Assembly: GCA_029051915.1 (NCBI GenBank)
Contig: JAIDKM010000355.1
Coordinates: 1 to 18,316 of the forward strand
DNA: 18,316 nucleotides
Source: Alistipes sp.
GTDB taxonomy: Bacteria; Bacteroidota; Bacteroidia; Bacteroidales; Rikenellaceae
Direction of reading: 5' to 3'
Positions 15,304 through 18,316 of this stretch are shown here, in pieces. Made by a program: the position numbers and the translations under genes. The notes beneath the pieces are model-generated. The model made no database searches. It saw only the letters and a program-made list of their open reading frames with translations, and was not told the DNA's origin. Numbering within the stretch: position 1 is the stretch's first letter; every line of letters begins with the position of its first letter.

Positions 15304-16068
15304 ATGATTTTCCCGAAAATAAAGGTACTGCGCAGCCACGGCAAACAATACATCCCCGACCTGGATGCGGTGGAGCTGACGACCGAATTCCGAGGCCGCC
15401 CGGAGCTGACGGCCGACGACGACCGCACCGACCTGGAGCGTGCGGCGGCGATCTGTCCGACGGGGGCCCTGACGGCCGAACCCTTCGAACTGGATCTGGG
15501 CCGCTGCATCTTCTGCGGCGAATGTGCCCGCCGGGCCCCGCGCAACATCCGATTTACGAACGACTACCGTCTCGGCTCGCCGACGCGCGAAGGACTGGTG
15601 ATGCGCCCGGGGCAGCAGCGCGTGGAGTTCGAGCAGGCGGCCGTGCGGCCGGAGATCCGCCGCTGCTTCGGCCGTGCGCTGCAACTGCGCGAAGTGTCGG
15701 CCGGAGGCGACGCCTCGGTGGAGATGGAACTGGGAGCCACGGGCAACGTCAACTTCGACTTCGGCCGCTACGGCGTGGGCTTCACGGCCTCGCCCCGCCA
15801 TGCCGACGGAGTAGTCGTTTCGGGCCCCGTTACGGCCAACATGGCCGAAGCGCTCGAAATTTGCTACGAAGCGGTGGCGGAGCCCAAGATCGTGGTGGCC
15901 TGCGGCACGGACGCCTGCTCGGGCGGACTTTTCGCCGGAAGCCGGGCGCTGGACCGCACGTTCTTCGAACGCCACGAAGTCGACCTGTGGCTGCCGGGAG
16001 CCCCGACCCACCCGATGATCTTCATCGACGGGATCCGCACCCTGCTGGGCCACAAACGACGCGAATAA
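15304..16068 (+). CDS. Ferredoxin-small-subunit fusion (HycG/HyfI/NuoB-like) lacking proximal-cluster cysteines
   Basis: This 254-residue protein joins a shortened ferredoxin domain (about 1-85) to a NuoB/HycG-like domain (about 125-250). The ferredoxin part keeps C68-x2-C71-x2-C74 plus Cys51-Pro52. That is the ligand set for one [4Fe-4S] cluster, while the second cluster's cysteines are absent (Ala78-Pro79 replaces CP). The small-subunit part aligns well with HycG (YGVGFTASPRHAD, SGPVT, PKIVVACG, SGGLF, LPGAP). The four cluster-ligand places are D136 and V139 (CxxC), D203 (GxC) and A233 (PGCP), so the proximal cluster cannot form in the usual way. Cys200 and Cys205 lie off register. The gene begins 106 nt after hyfG, across a repeat-bearing gap. 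No gene symbol fits the fusion exactly; HyfI is the nearest. Confidence 0.85.
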   Translation: MIFPKIKVLRSHGKQYIPDLDAVELTTEFRGRPELTADDDRTDLERAAAICPTGALTAEPFELDLGRCIFCGECARRAPRNIRFTNDYRLGSPTREGLVMRPGQQRVEFEQAAVRPEIRRCFGRALQLREVSAGGDASVEMELGATGNVNFDFGRYGVGFTASPRHADGVVVSGPVTANMAEALEICYEAVAEPKIVVACGTDACSGGLFAGSRALDRTFFERHEVDLWLPGAPTHPMIFIDGIRTLLGHKRRE

Positions 16069-16138
16069 ACGGCTGCGGCCGGAGCCCGGCGCTCGGAGCG
16101 GCCGAACCTGAAAAACAGCGCAAACCGAAACATACGCC

Positions 16139-16732
16139 ATGCAAACGCTTCTGGTCATCTTCGGCTCGTTCTTCAAGATCGGACTTTTCACCTTCGGCGG
16201 CGGATATGCGATGATTCCGCTGATCGAACGCGAAGTGATCGACCGCCGGGGTTGGGTGGAGCGGCGCGAATTTCTGGACCTGCTGACCTTGGCCCAATCG
16301 GTCCCGGGTCCCATAGCGGTCAACACGGCGGTCTTCGTGGGCTACCGCATGCGCGGGGTGCGGGGTGCGCTGGCGGCCCTGTGGGGCACGATCCTGCCCT
16401 CGTTCACGATCATCCTGCTCATAGCGCTCTTCTTCGCCGACATCCGGCACAATCCGGTAGTGGACGCGGCGTTCAAGGGGATGCGCCCGGCGGTGGTGGC
16501 GCTGATCATCGGTCCGGTCGTCTCGCTGGCGCGGGGCATGCGCTGGCCGATGTTCGCAGTGATAGCCGCGGCGGCGCTGGCGATCTGGGGGCTGGGCTGG
16601 TCGCCCGTCTACGTGCTGGCCGCAGCGGCCGCAGCGGGAATCGGGTGGGAACTGGCTGTGGCCGGAAAAGCCGGGAAACGACGGCAGCACCCTGCCGAAA
16701 AGCCGGAAAATGCAAATTCTGAACTGAAATGA
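16139..16732 (+). CDS. chrA: Chromate transporter family protein, short (single-domain) form, subunit 1
   Basis: This 197-residue membrane protein is a single CHR domain. Motifs are FKIGLFTFGGGYAMIPLIE (12-30) and AQSVPGPIAVNTAVFVGYR (about 55-73), the paired signature of the family. Five to six hydrophobic segments follow. Short CHR proteins come as adjacent pairs that are believed to work together. The partner follows with an ATGA overlap at 16729-16732. Characterised members export chromate; the natural substrate of anaerobe homologs is unknown. Residues after about 178 are hydrophilic and end in NANSELK, which stems from a gene-end repeat. The gene lies 70 nt after the hydrogenase-like operon and may be co-transcribed with it. 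Confidence 0.9.
   Translation: MQTLLVIFGSFFKIGLFTFGGGYAMIPLIEREVIDRRGWVERREFLDLLTLAQSVPGPIAVNTAVFVGYRMRGVRGALAALWGTILPSFTIILLIALFFADIRHNPVVDAAFKGMRPAVVALIIGPVVSLARGMRWPMFAVIAAAALAIWGLGWSPVYVLAAAAAAGIGWELAVAGKAGKRRQHPAEKPENANSELK
16708..16732 (+). repeat. Diverged gene-end repeat (copy 4)
   Basis: AATGCAAATTCTGAACTGAA at the 3' end of the first chr gene supplies its last codons. It resembles the A-rich repeat seen at the ends of rsmE and the downstream peptidase gene (shared GAACTGAA), but only over a short length. Confidence 0.3.
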
Positions 16733-17301
16733 TCCTCTGGCAACTCTTCGTCAGCTATCTGAAAATCGGATTTTTCGGATTCGGCGGCGGCTACGCCATG
16801 CTCTCGCTCATCCAAAACGAAGTGGTCGTGCAGCACGGCTGGATGACCAACGCCCAATTCGCCGACATCGTGGCCGTGTCGCAGATCACGCCGGGGCCGA
16901 TCGCCATCAACTCGGCGACCTACGTAGGCTATACCGTCGGGTCGCAGCTGGGCCACCCGGGATGGGGAATCCTCGGCTCGGCCGTGGCCACGCTGGCGGT
17001 CTGCCTGCCGTCGCTGACACTGATGATGCTGGTGGCGCGCTTCTTTCTCAGGCTCAAGGGCAACCGCCTTGTCGAAGGGGCCATGCGCGGCATGCGCCCG
17101 GTGGTCATCGGCATGATTGCAGCGGCGGCCCTGCTGCTGATATTCCCCCGCAGCGACAACCCCGACGACCGCAACTTCATCGACGGCTGGAGCTGGGCCC
17201 TCTTTGCGGCCGTGCTCGTCGGCTCGTGGCGCAAGGTCAACCCCATTCTGCTGATCTGCCTTTCGGCCGCGGCGGGGATAGCAGTCTACTATGTATTTTA
17301 G
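16729..17301 (+). CDS. chrA: Chromate transporter family protein, short (single-domain) form, subunit 2
   Basis: This 190-residue partner of the preceding gene is also one CHR domain. It shows YLKIGFFGFGGGYAMLSLIQ (10-29) and SQITPGPIAINSATYVGYTV (about 51-70), with the rest mostly hydrophobic. The start is set by the ATGA overlap, which implies coupled translation and probably a heterodimer. Substrate specificity is unproven for these short forms; chromate or another oxyanion is possible. No terminator with a T run follows. The next 300 nt are repeat-rich. Confidence 0.9.
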   Translation: MILWQLFVSYLKIGFFGFGGGYAMLSLIQNEVVVQHGWMTNAQFADIVAVSQITPGPIAINSATYVGYTVGSQLGHPGWGILGSAVATLAVCLPSLTLMMLVARFFLRLKGNRLVEGAMRGMRPVVIGMIAAAALLLIFPRSDNPDDRNFIDGWSWALFAAVLVGSWRKVNPILLICLSAAAGIAVYYVF

Positions 17302-17617
17302 TGGCTATTAAAACGTTTTAGCAAGGCGGGTAAGGTATCATCCGAACAAAATGAACCGACGCTCGCAGCATGACATTCTACCGCTATTCCGAACGCAATT
17401 AAGAATCTTTTCGCCCGTCCGCAGCATCCGCTCGCGGGCCCGGCTGGGGCGGTCGCGCTGCAAGCGCGAGCCGGGCTCCGCGCAGGGCTATTTCACTGAA
17501 TAATCAATAGTGAATCATTCGGCATATGTCCGGGACATCCGTACGAGCACAATTATAGATTCTTCGCTACGCTCGGAATGACAGGGGACTGCGGCGGACC
17601 CTTTCACCTTTGGCTCC
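17302..17617. repeat. Repeat-rich non-coding stretch with an inverted repeat pair
   Basis: I find no gene here. A 23-nt sequence at 17386-17408 (ATTCCGAACGCAATTAAGAA and three more bases) returns inverted at 17557-17579 with 18 of 23 positions matching. The right copy, read leftward, belongs to the widespread dispersed repeat whose spurious translation reads CHSERSEES. Between them lie a GC-rich structure (CCCGGCT 17439-17445 with AGCCGGG 17469-17475, enclosing CGCGCT 17454-17459 with AGCGCG 17463-17468) and a perfect dyad ATGTCC-G-GGACAT (17526-17538). The structures may also serve to end transcription from both sides. Confidence 0.6.
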
Positions 17618-18289
17618 TCACCTTGTAAACCGATAATAAGTACCCAAGGGCAGCTGCTTGCCGGCGCGGTCGGAGAAGCAGAGCTCGCCCCACTGCTCCT
17701 CGCGCGGCGCGCCGAACGCCTGCCGCACGGCCGTACGGGCCAAGGTAGACGAAAGCCCCATGGAATAGAGGTTGAGCACCAGAAAAGCACCGGCCGGCTC
17801 CAACAACCGCGCACAACATTCGAGCATTTCGCAGATGTTGTCCTCCAAAATCCATTTTTCGCCGTTGGCACCGCGTCCGTAAGCCGGAGGGTCGAGGATG
17901 ATGCCGTGGTAGCGGCTGCCGCGCCGCACCTCGCGCTGCACGAACTTCAAGGCGTCTTCGACGATCCACCGCACGCCGTCGAGCCCGCTGAGCTCCATGT
18001 TCTCGCGCGCCCACGTGACGACCTGCTTCACGGAGTCGACATGCGTGGTCTCGGCCCCGGCAGCCCGGGCCGCGAGGGTGGCCCCGCCCGTATAGGCGAA
18101 GAGGTTCAACACACGAGGTGTCCGGCCTGCCGTTGACAGCCGTCGGCAATTGTCGTAGATGAAATCCCAGTTGGCCGCCTGCTCGGGGAAGATGCCCACA
18201 TGCTTGAACGACGTGAGCCCCAACCGCATGCGCAACACGCTGCCGCCCAACGGATAGGAGCTGTCTCTTAAAAACAACTCAGTCACCAC
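17618..18289 (-). CDS. Class I SAM-dependent methyltransferase (RlmI-like), 5'-truncated
   Basis: The catalytic half of an RNA-methyltransferase-like protein (COG1092/RlmI type) is present. It has SFKHVGIFPEQAANWDF (27-43), the SAM motif I LNLFAYTGGAT (61-71), an acidic residue ending the next strand in HVDSVK (Asp85) and the catalytic-loop motif DPPAYGRG (133-140). Family homology begins only near residue 12 (YPLGGS). Complete relatives have roughly 60-90 more N-terminal residues. The codons before that point belong to a different sequence that starts CTGTCTCTTA on the plus strand. The GTG at 18289 is merely the first possible start, and the frame stays open to the window edge. The gene is probably inactivated or fused by an insertion, unless the window edge is an assembly artefact. 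Confidence 0.75.
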   Translation of the reverse strand: MVTELFLRDSSYPLGGSVLRMRLGLTSFKHVGIFPEQAANWDFIYDNCRRLSTAGRTPRVLNLFAYTGGATLAARAAGAETTHVDSVKQVVTWARENMELSGLDGVRWIVEDALKFVQREVRRGSRYHGIILDPPAYGRGANGEKWILEDNICEMLECCARLLEPAGAFLVLNLYSMGLSSTLARTAVRQAFGAPREEQWGELCFSDRAGKQLPLGTYYRFTR

Positions 18290-18316
18290 CAGACTGACGC
18301 GAAGATGTATTGCCGT
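18261..18316. mobile_element. Possible insertion-sequence end interrupting the methyltransferase gene
   Basis: Methyltransferase homology stops at about 18256, and 18261 begins CTGTCTCTTA. The first nine bases equal the start of the IS50 inside end (IS4 family), and ends of this type are plausible IS termini. Only 56 bases are in view, with no transposase and no opposite end or target duplication, so the identification is tentative. Confidence 0.35.

Noticed and set aside
8744..16068. Functional H2-evolving [NiFe] hydrogenase or true complex I
   Set aside because: The NiFe cysteines and proximal-cluster cysteines are missing, no NADH module is present, and HyfB/E/F-type subunits rather than NuoL/M/N/J/K order are seen.
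17515..17871. Minus-strand open frame containing CHSERSEES
   Set aside because: It is a translated dispersed repeat joined to the out-of-frame shadow of the methyltransferase gene.
18261..18270. Sequencing adapter contamination (CTGTCTCTTA equals the first ten bases of a transposase mosaic end)
   Set aside because: The following bases (AAAACAACTC) do not continue the adapter sequence, so a natural junction is more likely. A chimeric contig end cannot be fully excluded.
1..18316. CRISPR array, prophage genes or rRNA genes
   Set aside because: No regularly spaced repeats, no phage structural genes and no rRNA sequence are visible; only a lone recombinase is present.

Overview
The window looks like a chromosomal segment of a fairly GC-rich Bacteroidales bacterium. 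An Alistipes-like member of the Rikenellaceae is my best guess, but this is inference and no marker gene settles it. Three things point that way. Promoter-like sites match the Bacteroidetes -33/-7 pattern (TTTG, about 19 nt, TAnnTTTG), clearest in front of the tRNA. Protein families such as paired Dcp lipoproteins and an Arm/SAM5-type tyrosine recombinase are typical of the phylum. Short A-rich repeats sit at gene ends.

Layout, left to right. 1-384 is non-coding, with a promoter-like site, nested inverted repeats and the terminator of the next gene. 385-1590 (-) is a tyrosine recombinase whose base composition is visibly less GC-rich than the genes further right. 1842-3122 (-) is a NupG-type nucleoside:H+ symporter with its own terminator. 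A tRNA-Gln(CUG) at 3240-3310 (+) is transcribed divergently from it. 3428-7759 (-) holds two tandem M3-family (Dcp-like) lipoprotein metallopeptidases. rsmE (7872-8621, +) is divergent from them.

8744-16068 (+) is a seven-cistron-scale block of six genes, five of them overlapping or separated by 4 nt, encoding a membrane complex related to the E. coli Hyc/Hyf hydrogenases: HyfB, HyfC, HyfE, HyfF, HyfG and a ferredoxin-small-subunit fusion. The pumping subunits keep the usual Glu/Lys residues. The catalytic arm does not keep its cofactor ligands: all four [NiFe] cysteine positions of the large subunit, and all four proximal [4Fe-4S] cysteine positions of the small subunit, are substituted. Only one ferredoxin-type [4Fe-4S] site can be recognised. 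This resembles the 'energy-converting hydrogenase-related' (Ehr) class, in an extreme form, and is the most interesting content of the window. Two overlapping single-domain chromate-transporter genes follow (16139-17301), possibly in the same transcript.

17302-17617 is a repeat-rich non-coding stretch with an inverted pair of a widespread dispersed repeat. The window ends in a class I SAM methyltransferase gene (17618-18289, -) that has lost its 5' part. The break coincides with a sequence resembling an insertion-sequence end. The six-gene complex, nucleoside import, peptide degradation and rRNA methylation are otherwise ordinary housekeeping or metabolic functions with no obvious common pathway.
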